64,000 nt of DNA. It comes from Glandiceps talaboti (lineage: Eukaryota; Hemichordata; Enteropneusta; Spengelidae). The notes beneath the pieces were generated by a model. The model worked only from the letters and a program-made list of their open reading frames with translations. It had not been told where the DNA came from and made no database searches. Of this stretch, positions 52,458 to 64,000 are shown piece by piece. Positions within the stretch are counted from its first letter, which is position 1; each line of letters begins with the position of its first letter. The translations under genes were made by a program, and so were the position numbers. The stretch is from the NCBI RefSeq assembly GCF_964340395.1, contig NC_135564.1:12544391-12608390 (forward strand), given 5' to 3'.

Positions 52458-52459
52458 TT
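52348..52459. repeat. (GGAT)n and (TTTA)n microsatellites
   Basis: Six GGAT-like units, then about 20 TTTA units. Confidence 0.96.
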
Positions 52460-53448
52460 AAATAATAATTGACTAAATAATCGATTCAGAATAACATCTT
52501 ATTATTTTCATAAAAACATTACATCAACAAGGAATATAGATATTAAATATCATATATATATATAAATTTACGACTTGTGCACAATCGAACTGCAACATGG
52601 TGTGGTGGGTTGGGAATTTCTTTATGCTTATTAGTGAAGTTTATTTCTTTGAAGTACTTTCGAGTACTACTTCCAGTCGTATACTTCCCTGACATTTAGT
52701 CTGACATTCCGTGACATACACAAAGATAGTAAAACGGATTTCAGTGTGAGTCTGATCAAGTGACATATACAACAGACGTTTTTGACAGGACCTTTTAGAA
52801 GATATTTTACCCACGAAGCTTTTAAGAGACCGATATTATCCCTGTAGGAACACTTCCCTGGTTGAACTACAATCTTAATAGACATACTTCATGCACCAGT
52901 AATCCCAGCTATATAAATCAACAATAGCAACTCTCTTTTCTAAAAAAAAATGTTGTGGGAAATAACAGCTCAAGACATTGATAATTCATTACTACATCAC
53001 ACTTTGTCAGGAAACTGCCGACTTTATAGTTTAATGGTCCACCCTAATGAATTGAACAAGCCAATTTAGAACTTCTTTTTCCTACCTATAATTCAGTCAC
53101 TTCGATGATTCCGTTTACACTTCACTTCACTTCACTGTGGTGATAGTTTATGTACAGTTGAGAAGGTGATGACGAATCTTGGGTAAACATCACAGCACTC
53201 CCTTTATCAACACTGAGTACCAGTCAGTCTTGTTAGAATACTCCAGCACTCAATATACAATTAACCGAATGTAAACAGGTGAAGCCTTAAGACAATCTCT
53301 AAACATAATAGCAGATGAGGAAGACAAGAGATGATGTAATAGTTGCTATGGAAGTTAATAACTTCTTAGATTTTCACTAGAGCTCATATGATACGCAATC
53401 TAACATATTCTGTACTTATAATATCGGAAACATGGATCAGGCATATAT
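52460..53448. other. noncoding, nothing recognised
   Basis: A short TCACT triplication (ACTTCACTTCACTTCACT) lies near 53118. No gene is seen. Confidence 0.5.
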
Positions 53449-53561
53449 GGGTATGTATGTATGTATGTATGTATGTATGTATGTATGGATGGATGGATGG
53501 ATGGATGGATGGATGGATGGATGGATGGATGGCTGGCTGGATGGATGTATGTATGTATGTA
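53449..53561. repeat. (GTAT)n-(GGAT)n-(GTAT)n array
   Basis: A GGAT block of about 15 units, with two GGCT variants, lies between GTAT blocks. Confidence 0.96.
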
Positions 53562-53890
53562 TTCTTTATCTCTCGTTACATTCATATTATAACTTCGTTA
53601 GATTCGGATTATAACATTATGACAAAAGTATTGAAAAAACTACCAACTGATGACTTTTTATGTACTACATACAGCTGATATAATATGTATTGTCAGAATA
53701 AATCAGGGCAATAATGTACTCACTTCAGTACACAGTCCCTGACACTTTATCAACATACAGATGACTTTGTAGGTTATAAGGTGACAGTCACCGTGCATTA
53801 ACCCTATATATATATATATTTATACAAATGTGCTAATTGATACGCAATATCTTTCTCTTCCCTTTAGACATAATCACAAAGAATATGCAT
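53562..53890. other. noncoding spacer
   Basis: A short TA run at 53807-53819. Nothing else is recognised. Confidence 0.5.
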
Positions 53891-55769
<1,879 letters not shown>

Positions 55770-55771
55770 GA

Positions 55772-55805
55772 CTACTGCATGCTGGGTAATTTTCAAGATG
55801 GCTGC
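55772..55805 (+). promoter_or_regulatory. promoter-like ZNF143/YY1-type motif pair
   Basis: ACTACTGCATGCTGGGTAA resembles the ZNF143/SBS element, and CAAGATGGCTGCG resembles the YY1 element that often spans the start codon of TATA-less genes. The ATG at 55798 is followed by 23 codons and a stop with no clear donor. It lies about 70 bp upstream of the dispersed repeat copy 2. Confidence 0.35.
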
Positions 55806-55867
55806 GTCTAGAAAATTCAAAACCGTTGGAATCCTTACAATCAAACTTAAACTGTTCATTAGACCTT

Positions 55868-56127
55868 AAACAATTGTTTGCTTCCGGTTACCCGACCCTA
55901 ATTTTTGTTTATGTATTCGCCAAAAAATAATGAATTTGCGAAAAAGTCTCGCGAGAAATATTGGATGCGGAAGCTGACGTCAACTTCAAAAGACAACATA
56001 AAACTTCCAATCCGTAATTGCTGTACATGTGATGAGAAGAAACAAACAGAGACCATATGGAAAACAATCTACCTACCAAACTTAATCTAAAATTGAGTGT
56101 AATCAGAACCTTTTTTAGGCCTTACTG
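55868..56127 (+). repeat. dispersed repeat with TCTCGCGAGA, copy 2
   Basis: Partner of 50000-50340. It has TCTCGCGAGA at 55947-55956 and, 18 bp on, a full CRE palindrome TGACGTCA (55975-55982), where copy 1 has TGGCATCA. It is shorter by deletions of about 20 and 60 bp. Confidence 0.8.
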
Positions 56128-56891
56128 TTTTTATTTGCATCCTGAGGTTCCAATCTGGACGGTTGGTTTCAACTCAAATTCTTCATGTTTGTTGAGAAGT
56201 TATTCTATTCTAGTTGTTTTTGTGTTGTGTCATGATTTAAAAGCAACCAGTGAGACAAGATGTGTTTGTTATTTAACAGTTGTGTTCAAAGTGTGTAAGT
56301 CACTGGGAATACTATGAACTGTTAATCATAAGCTGGTTAAATTCTTGTTTTGTCAAAGTAAATGGTACCCGGTGTATTAATTCTATTTAGGTTGGAAAGG
56401 TTTTGTTGACACTCTACATGATACCGATTAAACATTTTTTTTAATTGTTATTTGCTGTTACTTTCCGCTGACAACAGTGGCAACACTGGGTTGAGCAAGC
56501 TTAACAAACCCTTTGACAAACACATGTTGAAATATTGACATTAAGCCATCGATGGATTTTGTTAATCATATGAAAAGTATGTCTTTGCCTCTCTCTACCA
56601 ACTTGGATATCAGATTGCATAGTATATATTTAATTTACGAGTAGGAGATATCATTGGTTCAATGGAAACAGGGCTTCACAGACAGCATGAGGCATTATAT
56701 TTTCAATAAATCGATGCGCTTACCTGAGAATGACAAAAAGTATCTGCAAATGTTCGTGATAACTCTCATTTCGCATTCATCGACTGTCCACAGCTGATCG
56801 TGCCTATTTGTGCCAGGACGTGCCGTAGGCACAATTGTACGTGTGAGGATCGGGGCGAATGACGAGTTCTAATTGCTGTTTTTAATGTATA
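56128..56891. other. noncoding, nothing recognised
   Basis: No supported gene or element. Confidence 0.5.
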
Positions 56892-56968
56892 TGTGTCTGT
56901 GTTTGTTTGTGTTTGTATGTGTCTGTGTGTCTGTGTCTGTGTCTGTGTCTGTGTCTGTGTCTGTGTCT
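56892..56968. repeat. (TGTGTC)n hexanucleotide repeat
   Basis: Imperfect GTTT and GTAT steps precede about seven TGTGTC units. Confidence 0.93.
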
Positions 56969-57410
56969 ATTTACTTCAGATTGTTTTCACATGTGTCTTC
57001 TCATCGCGGATAAGAACCGGTGATAGTGAACATTGAACACTGTACTATACACTGTCAATATTAATTATTTACAAATCCTCATTTTGACGTTTATATATTA
57101 AAGTAACGTAATTTCAGCTGCTGAATACACAGCTCAATCATACGATTGTACAATTAAGAAATTTGCCATGTGAAATACAAATACTGCAAAATATATTATA
57201 AATGTAGCCTTAAGGTTAAATAACGGAAAAATCGTGATTAACGAAGCCGTACTAGTGAGTTACAGGAGCCTGTAGAGGTCTGCCATCGTTAACAAATATG
57301 CTATGTAATCTTCAGAATGAAATTTTTATCCAAATAATCTTCAAGGAGACTAAAATTCATATTTCTAGTTTTCTATAAGGTAAAGCTGAACCCATTAGCC
57401 AATTCAACTG
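56969..57410. other. noncoding spacer
   Basis: Nothing is recognised. Confidence 0.5.
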
Positions 57411-57544
57411 CCTGTCTGTCTGTCTGTCTGTCTGCCTGTCTGTCTATCTGCCTTCCAATGCCTGCTAGTATGTATCTCTCTCTTTCTCTCTCTCCCTCTC
57501 TCTCCCTCTCTCTCCCTCCTTCTCCCTCCCTCCCTCCCCCCCCT
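57411..57544. repeat. (TGTC)n and (CTCTCC)n pyrimidine-rich tract
   Basis: TGTC units with TGCC and TATC variants, then a C+T-rich run ending in CCCCCCCCC. The minus-strand ORF here is an artefact. Confidence 0.93.
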
Positions 57545-57907
57545 ACACTATTGCCAGTATCAGGAATATCCTCAATATATGTCTGCATAATACTTTGATA
57601 AAACTCAGTGTTACAACTACTATCGATGGCAGGCTGTCCTAATCTAGTTCAACTTTTGTAAAATAGACTTTTGGTTATATCCCCATGGGGTTATTGGATT
57701 TCAGTGTTAAAATGACATTGCTTTCACTCATTTACAAGGGGACTTGGGCGACCGATTACTTAAATTCAGCTAACGTAAGTTATGGTACATGCGTAGTTTG
57801 AAACGCCTTGTGCTTCAAATGTTGCCTTTGCGGGGATTAAAAGTTCAACAATCCAGAGGTCAACACTGAGGCCTTGTGATGGCGCTGATCATTGTCACGT
57901 CAAGACT
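57545..57907. other. noncoding spacer
   Basis: Nothing is recognised. Confidence 0.5.
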
Positions 57908-57917
57908 GTGTGTATGT

Positions 57918-57961
<44 letters not shown>

Positions 57962-57977
57962 GTGCGTGCGTGCGTGC

Positions 57978-58033
<56 letters not shown>

Positions 58034-58082
58034 CAGAGAGACAGAGACAGAGACAGAGAGACAGAGACAGAGAGAGAGAGAG
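57908..58082. repeat. (GT)n-(GTGC)n-(GT)n-(GA)n array
   Basis: GT blocks surround five GTGC units. From about 58024 the tract turns into GAGAGACA-type purine repeats. Confidence 0.96.
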
Positions 58083-59190
58083 ATAAAATATGTAGCAACG
58101 TAAATCTAAAACTATATCCCACTAAAGCAGGTTTGTCTTCAGTTTGCAAGAATACCTTCTCTACGCAATAATCGCGAGGGCTATCAGCACTGACTGGTGC
58201 ACTATACATACGATATTAACGACGAAAAATAAAACGATCACAATCATAGTTTGGGTGACAGAGGTCAGTGGCGGAAAGACTAACATGGACGTCTTACTTT
58301 CTCTTTCCACGCTGACAAATTGGATAATCAAAACTTTATATGCAACTAATATAGAAGTAATTGTAATTCATGACTGTGTCTGTATTCGTAATTGAAATAA
58401 GTCATTTGTCTTCTACTTGCAATTGACATCAAGTCTAGCTAACTAGAATCTGACACTAGCTTTGAAATATCAGTCAAGGTTTAATTCTTTCCTTGTAGAT
58501 CGATTTAAAAACGATTGCTGAAAATCGTAGGTGTTCCTTCGACAGTCACTTCAGTTTCGGAGGCTAATAGGGGTTGCTAACCAGTGTTTGGGATTACAGT
58601 TTAATGTAAACAGAGTCGAGATTTTGATTCTGTTTGTTTTCATATCCAATTGCAAATACGTGGCTATGTACCGTACATGTATGAACACTATATAAGGAAT
58701 TGAAAACATATTAAAGATACCCAGTAAACCAGTTTGTATTTGAAACGATTTCACTTGAAAGAGAGCGTCATCTGAATCAACAAAGATATTAATAACATAA
58801 CTACATTACACGAATCATAATTTGCACTCAGAAAATGAAAAATGGTCCCCGAGATATAAAAATTAATTTCGTAGATAGATAAATTAAACAACTCAGAAAA
58901 GGAAAATATAGATAATATAGATTAAATAAACTTCGATTCCTATTTTTTTTAAAAAGACATCCCTAAGATAAAAGTGAAAGATTTGCATGACTATTACATA
59001 TAGTTCATATTTTATATTTCATATTTTTTTTTACAAAATTTCACCACTTAGATGCATGTTTTCAATATCTAATGCTTTGTTGAATACGCTGTTGGGTTCC
59101 AATTCCTTGCAACACAGAACTCATTTTTCATAAAATATCACTCTAAGAATTCGCCTCCAGGGAAATTTTACAAAGATTTGTATCAATTTG
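58083..59190. other. noncoding, nothing recognised
   Basis: No supported gene. The 83-codon open frame at 58144-58395 starts on TTG. Confidence 0.5.
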
Positions 59191-59262
59191 GTATCGTCTC
59201 AACGTAATGGTTTATAGTTATTGCCATGCTTAGGAGGTCCCGAGTTCGGATATTGCAGTCAT
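59191..59262 (+). pseudogene. degenerate tRNA-like (SINE head) sequence
   Basis: A box A-like GTAATGGTTTATAGTTATTG is followed by TGCTTAGGAGGTCCC and a box B-like GAGTTCGGATATTGC, with tRNA-like spacing. Several invariant bases are lost, so it is not a working tRNA gene. Confidence 0.45.
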
Positions 59263-59495
59263 TAATTTGTGTCAGCTTGGATCAAAAAAAATTACATCGC
59301 CTGTAATATCCATTGATAATGCTTACCAACGCTGGACAGGTAACATGGTTGTAAATAAACTCTCTCAATGTGTCGACCTCTGTCTAAAGCCTTTTCTTAG
59401 AGGTTCCAATGGTTACTGGTAGTCGATTCCAACGAGATGCAGCAACTAAGGTGAATGACCATATAGGATCTAAGGCAGGTTCATGGAACTTTGAG

Positions 59496-59695
59496 TGTAC
59501 GTTCATGATCAATCTGATAAAAATGTGATGTTGTGAAAGCGGCTGGATGTCTTTATTTACATCTATTTCCATCGTTCGATCGCCGCCATCATTCGGAACA
59601 AAACAAATGTCACAGCAACAAGGATGAATTAGAGGTAAATAAAGACATCTAGCAGCTTTCACCACATCAGATTATAATCAGATTGGTTCATGACC
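59496..59695. mobile_element. 200-bp fold-back element
   Basis: The left arm (59496-59572) and the reverse complement of the right arm (59627-59695) share CAATCTGAT, TGTGAAAGC/TGGTGAAAGC and GGATGTCTTTATTTAC, with a 54-bp loop rich in GATCG and CATC strings. The overlapping minus ORF at 59384-59665 begins on GTG and is largely this palindrome. Confidence 0.75.
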
Positions 59696-59707
59696 CGCGT
59701 GTACACA

Positions 59708-59736
59708 TTTTTTTTTTTTTTTTTTTGGGGGGGGGG
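59708..59736. repeat. poly-T to poly-G switch
   Basis: Nineteen T are followed directly by ten G. Confidence 0.95.
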
Positions 59737-59840
59737 TGATTTTTTGTACAGAATGAATTCAGCCAATCCTTTGTTATACTGTATTTGAATACTTTATGAC
59801 GACGGCTTAGTGAATATTTACTCTTCGTGTCTAGATTACA

Positions 59841-60330
<490 letters not shown>

Positions 60331-60343
60331 GACAGACAGACAT

Positions 60344-60400
<57 letters not shown>

Positions 60401-60402
60401 TA
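60331..60402. repeat. (CAGA)n microsatellite
   Basis: About 17 CAGA units with one CATA variant. Confidence 0.96.
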
Positions 60403-60839
60403 GAGGGCGTGTGTGTTTTTGTTAGTGTGTGTTATTTGACGCTTATCACACTTTATGATCAATACGGTGGATGTTAAATAGCGTGGAATTGATATTTCCA
60501 CGGTGCTTCTTGCTGTTATTGTATTAATTAAAAAAAAAACATCTTTGTCATATCTTAATACCTTTACACGTGTGATTACCTATATTTATTGTACACATTA
60601 TCCAATCTCCTGATGTTTACTAGCCCACGTACCTATTCACAAATGACATGATGTCGACCACCGGTAGTTTTGTATACGTCATAGTATTACCACTCCGGGC
60701 GTGGAGATTTGGTTCGTTGCTTTGAAGTGCTAATTTACATATGTATTGGAAACTGTATGTACCTCGCTATCAATATCAACCATAAAGACTTCAAAAAATA
60801 ACCTCAACATCAATCGCGTATCTACGAAAGCCTATTAGA
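60403..60839. other. noncoding upstream region
   Basis: Nothing is recognised before the heptamer repeat and gene start. Confidence 0.5.
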
Positions 60840-60908
60840 ACTTCACACTTCACACTTCGTACTTCGCACTTCGCACTTCACACTTCACACTTCACACTTC
60901 TTACTTCT
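60840..60908. repeat. heptamer minisatellite (CTTCACA)n upstream of exon 1
   Basis: About nine 7-bp units of the type ACTTCAC/ACTTCGC end about 50 bp before the start codon at 60956. A related heptamer array lies in intron 1. Confidence 0.9.
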
Positions 60909-60944
60909 AACTTTATTTGCACGCAATGCATCATGGGCATTGCA

Positions 60945-60967
60945 TTAGTGTCAAAATGGCGTCATCA
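60945..60967 (+). promoter_or_regulatory. start-codon context resembling TISU/YY1 element
   Basis: CAAAATGGCGTC matches the TISU consensus SAASATGGCGGC at ten of twelve positions. TISU is a combined YY1-promoter and initiator element of genes with very short 5' leaders. No TATA box is visible upstream, which fits. The 5' end of the transcript is not shown by the sequence. Confidence 0.4.
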
Positions 60968-61003
60968 TCCATGGCCACAGAGCCAGAGCTCGAGCTTCAA
61001 CAG
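60956..61003 (+). CDS. exon 1 of GGGT-domain protein gene
   Basis: This short coding exon reads MASSSMATEPELELQQ and ends CAACAG|GTAAGT, a near-ideal splice donor. Its last codon is complete, so it joins exon 2 (from 62093) in phase 0. The first ATG is preferred over the second (residue 6) because of its ATGGCG context. The peptide is a polar, acidic leader without a signal sequence, so the product is probably intracellular. Confidence 0.75.
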
Positions 61004-62092
61004 GTAAGTTCAGTTCTTACTTCATTAGAAAACCATGTTATCGTAATATGTAAACGATTTACAGATACTTAAACCAGAATAGCGTGTCTAGCTGTTTGCA
61101 TGTCCCCAGATGAGAAATCGAGTAACTTTAATCATAGTTCCACACCACGCGGACATTTTTGGTGTGACCAGTGATCGAGAGTCAGACGAACGGAAGTGAT
61201 TTGATAGTTATCAGAGTAATACTAGGTGTACTGTACTGTTCTGTGCTGAACTTTGAACAGTATTCTACTTCGTGGTTGTCCTACTTTGATATCATTTTGC
61301 AAAGAGAAAACATTATCATCTTGAAATGGAGGATGTACAGATTTTAAGACCATTGATTATCTCATCTTGTGTCTGCCTTGACGTATGACGTACATGAGTT
61401 GTAGCATTCGTTGCGTCACATTTACGCGATATAACACCTTTTTATAGTATTGCTGGTGATGTGATTTGTGTATCACAATATTTTGCCACTCGTCAAAGCA
61501 GAGTATTTAATGTTTGACTCGGGAACGGCACAGTTTGTTTGGTAATTATGATGTGTGAGATAGTTTGACTCTGCTTAGGATATATACTATCTAATGTATG
61601 CTATGTAATGATAACAGAGTAGTTTTGAAAAGTTTGCATTAAATCAGGATGGATTTACACCTGATACTTCAAAATTTGAACTTTACAATTCACAGTTCAT
61701 TCTTCATACTTCCCACTTCCCACTTCATACTTCCCACTTCCCACTTCCCACTTCCCACTTCATACTTCCCACTTCCCACTTCCCACTTCACACTTCACAC
61801 TTCCCACTTCATACTTCCCACTTCCCACTTCATACTTCACACTTCCCACTTCATACTTCACACTTCCCACTTCAGACTTCACATAGGTTGTATCCATCAC
61901 ATGTTCAGATATACTAACTTGTCCCCTATTTATTGCCTGTTTTACTCAATAGATTTATGCAATTTAATTCTCCTGTTCACACTTGTAGTCAAACTCAGTT
62001 CAACCTTAGTCATCTTCATACTATAAATAATACCACGAGAATTATGCATATTGAATTCTCATCTGTTTTTTGTTGGTGTGCTTATTCAACAG
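61004..62092 (+). other. intron 1 of the GGGT-domain gene
   Basis: The intron begins GTAAGTTCAG and ends in the pyrimidine-rich TCTGTTTTTTG followed by TTATTCAACAG, a canonical acceptor. Length is 1,089 bp and phase is 0. It contains the heptamer array 61692-61882. Confidence 0.75.
61692..61882. repeat. intronic heptamer minisatellite (CACTTCC)n
   Basis: About 27 units of 7 bp, mixing CACTTCC, CATACTT and CACACTT forms in irregular order. It is one strand-biased pyrimidine-rich block. The ORF that runs through it is an artefact of the 7-bp period. Confidence 0.97.
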
Positions 62093-62689
62093 TCCTTGAC
62101 TCAATCAACTGGTGCACGAAAGAAAGTTCCATGTACCAAAATCCAAGAAGGATGGTTGCATGCTGAAAGTGGCCAAGGATATAAACAAGTGCGCATGAAA
62201 GATGGAGGTGGCACGAAATGTATTCAGTTAAATCCAATGGAGTCTATAACCGTGGAACAAATTAAAGCAGAGTCACTGGAACTATTTTGTAGAGGGATTG
62301 AGAAGTATGGGAAAATAGAAGAAATGAAAATGCAAATTCGCAACTTTGCAAGAGAAGTAATAGAACAGTTTACAAACTTAAAAGGTGAAGCATGTGATTA
62401 TCAAGAGTATTTAAGATGTCACGGTTTGTTTCCGAGTAAGTGTAAACTATACCTAATGACCAGTTATCAGGAAAATGAGGATGAAATGGATGAAACTGCT
62501 CCAAAGGATGACAATAGTAACCATTCAGTGAAAGTTAGTGAAGTGATGGATAGTGAAATGGCACCAAAGGATGACAATAGTAACCATTCAGTGAATGTTA
62601 GTGAAGTGATTGATAGTGAAATGGCAACACATGGTGAGAGTCAACCATTTGGCAGTGGTAGCCATGACAAAAAAATCACCAGAGCCTAG
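62093..62689 (+). CDS. exon 2 of GGGT-domain protein gene (198 aa, to stop)
   Basis: With exon 1 the product has 214 aa. Residues about 36-140 form the recognisable unit: GWLHAESGQGYKQVRMKDGG at 36-55 with GGGT at 54-57, an ELF segment at 79-81, an acidic-basic helix region, then DYQEYLRCHGLFPSKCKLYL at 118-137. Proteins of this type, with GY-VR-GGGTR, LFF and PSK-LYLMT landmarks, are common and uncharacterised in invertebrates and fish, some fused to other domains. Here the usual LFFPGG is altered to LFCRGI. Residues 141-214 are an acidic Asn/Ser-rich tail with two 21-aa repeats (152-172, 173-193) and no membrane segment. Function is unknown. Clean frame and splice sites support a working gene. 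Confidence 0.8.
   Translation, partial: SLTQSTGARKKVPCTKIQEGWLHAESGQGYKQVRMKDGGGTKCIQLNPMESITVEQIKAESLELFCRGIEKYGKIEEMKMQIRNFAREVIEQFTNLKGEACDYQEYLRCHGLFPSKCKLYLMTSYQENEDEMDETAPKDDNSNHSVKVSEVMDSEMAPKDDNSNHSVNVSEVIDSEMATHGESQPFGSGSHDKKITRA
62498..62623 (+). repeat. in-frame 63-bp tandem duplication inside exon 2
   Basis: Two adjacent 63-bp units encode APKDDNSNHSV-VSEV-DSEM and differ at four bases (GCT/GCA, AAA/AAT-type and ATG/ATT-type changes). The reading frame is kept, so the duplication changes protein length without breaking it. Confidence 0.97.
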
Positions 62690-63642
62690 TAACACTCAGA
62701 CTGACAGTTAACAGAACTCAGAAGTCTTGAATCATGCAGACAGAGTTAAAAATGTTTAATTTAGTCTTTGTTCATAAACCTTGTGTTATATCAAGTTCCA
62801 CTCTCCAACTTTCAGTGTAACTTCTTGATAGGTATTAAAACACTTTTTTATTTATTTTTGATATTTGCTGTAATCAGTGCAATGGGAAGCAATTTGTACA
62901 AGGAACCAATAGTTTTGAAGTGCTGGCTCTAGCTGTCATAATCATGAATAAGTTTTGAAAGGTTGTTAACCGGTACCTGGTAAATTACAGATAATGAGAT
63001 CCAACCCATTGATATTCATTATATTTTGTATGTTGAATAATTATATTTGAATAGTTTGAATAATTGTAATTTGTTCCAAATTACCGAAAACCTACAATCC
63101 TTGAAGGCACATACATGATAACTGATGCATGTAGTGTGTAACAGAATAAAGAATATGGACAGTTGTCAAAAACTTGTCATGCTGAACCAGAAGTAAGTTA
63201 ATAATGTTATGCCTGCATAGATATATCTTTGAGTTATCTTAGAGTGATGCATTTTACTTAATCAGTAATTGTTAGTTTAAAAGCATTATGAAGGCATTGA
63301 GATCATGAATTCTAGGTGGAAGGAATTTGTAACCATATTGAGAGAGGGCTGTTCAAATGACAAGATGCGAAGGTAGTCAGCCAATCTTTGACCAAACCAT
63401 AGTGTAAAGTCATAATGTGCAGATTGTATCCATGAAAGTTCGTCAATGTAGTAAACATTTACTGTTATATACTTAGTATATCAACAAGAGAATGCATTTT
63501 GATAGAAGCTGACACTTGTAATGACAGGTTTTATCGTAGATATTTTAGCATTGATGTATACAAGATAAACGTGACAGCCACTTCAATATCTTGACTGTAC
63601 CCAAATCCTCAAGGAGCAAAAATATGATGAAATACATGCCCA
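62690..63642 (+). other. probable 3' UTR
   Basis: Noncoding sequence after the TAG. A polyadenylation signal AATAAA lies at 63145-63150 and a second at 63870-63875, so the transcript could end near 63170 or near 63890. Confidence 0.5.
63145..63150 (+). terminator. polyadenylation signal AATAAA (proximal)
   Basis: AATAAA lies 456 bp after the stop of the GGGT-domain gene. Which signal is used cannot be told from sequence. Confidence 0.4.
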
Positions 63643-63649
63643 AAACACA

Positions 63650-63738
<89 letters not shown>
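63643..63738. repeat. (CA)n microsatellite
   Basis: About 46 CA dinucleotides with one CATA step. It is in the 3' UTR if the distal poly(A) signal is used. Confidence 0.98.
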
Positions 63739-63739
<1 letters not shown>

Positions 63740-63869
63740 CATTCATGCACACACACTGTTATAGCGAAGGGCCAGCTTGTTTATCAATTTTCAGACTCTG
63801 TTGTATTGTCATTCAAAAAGCTAATTTTTACACTGTATTGTGAAATACACTGCAATTTTTTAGTTTTTA

Positions 63870-63875
63870 AATAAA
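63870..63875 (+). terminator. polyadenylation signal AATAAA (distal)
   Basis: TTTTTAAATAAACTTTTGAA contains AATAAA; a TGTGTGC-type stretch follows about 18 bp later, a suitable downstream element. Confidence 0.45.
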
Positions 63876-64000
63876 CTTTTGAAATTCAAAGACTGTGTGC
63901 TATTTCTTAGTATGTGATGAACATGTGGTATATGTGCATTGCCATTGACAACTTCCCAACTTGGATGTTAGTTTGTTTGTCATTCAAGAATTCAATTTTC

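Noticed and set aside
59384-59665. 93-codon minus-strand open frame with an AASRWNRLP string
   Set aside because: The RWNRLP string recalls the C-terminus of some RT proteins, but the frame begins on GTG and most of it lies in a fold-back palindrome. Not enough to call a LINE fragment.
61649-62026. 125-codon ORF in intron 1
   Set aside because: It runs through the heptamer minisatellite; the strong splice sites on both sides put it inside an intron.

Overview
This is a 64 kb piece of an AT-rich animal nuclear genome. The evidence is an intron-containing gene with canonical GT-AG sites, a 5'-truncated LINE, tRNA-derived SINEs with a central body of the kind seen in marine invertebrates, several fold-back elements, and very long tri- and tetranucleotide microsatellites. 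The protein at the right edge and the SINE body suggest a marine invertebrate (an invertebrate deuterostome or a lophotrochozoan). I cannot name the species.

Protein-coding content is sparse. The one convincing gene lies at the right end, on the + strand: a 16-codon first exon (60956-61003), a 1,089-bp intron, and a second exon (62093-62689), giving 214 aa. The second exon carries a GGGT/PSK-LYLMT-type domain known from uncharacterised invertebrate and fish proteins, then an acidic tail with a 63-bp in-frame duplication. A TTC-containing heptamer minisatellite sits just upstream of exon 1 and again inside the intron. A degenerate first-exon-like piece at 29303-29549 resembles the C-terminal P2X7-like domain family. 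One 104-aa ORF with a membrane segment (8697-9011) is a weak candidate. Nearly all the other long ORFs are translations of microsatellites.

The rest is a repeat landscape. From left to right: an inverted pair of Penelope-like tails with a hammerhead-ribozyme-like fold (1.6-1.85 kb); a diverged duplication (3.9 and 5.2 kb); a SINE inside a microsatellite (7.4-7.7 kb); a 339-bp whole-element palindrome (12.7 kb); a 105-bp fold-back (15.6 kb); a 438-bp TIR element with a 30-bp perfect palindrome (17.6 kb); a second SINE copy (20.6 kb); an AT-rich repeat family (28.2 and 47.2 kb); an L1/Tx1-like LINE with 13-bp target-site duplications (33.6-35.4 kb); a 616-bp-offset duplication (38.5 and 39.1 kb) followed by a 46-bp minisatellite (39.9 kb); composite microsatellites at 42.0-42.7 kb and 53.9-55.0 kb; two copies of a dispersed repeat carrying the palindrome TCTCGCGAGA (50.0 and 55.9 kb); and a further fold-back (59.5 kb).

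There is no operon, phage, CRISPR or defence locus, and nothing shows the genes working together. The most notable items are the hammerhead-like motif, the fold-back elements, the promoter-motif repeat, and the microsatellites whose unit changes one base at a time along the array.
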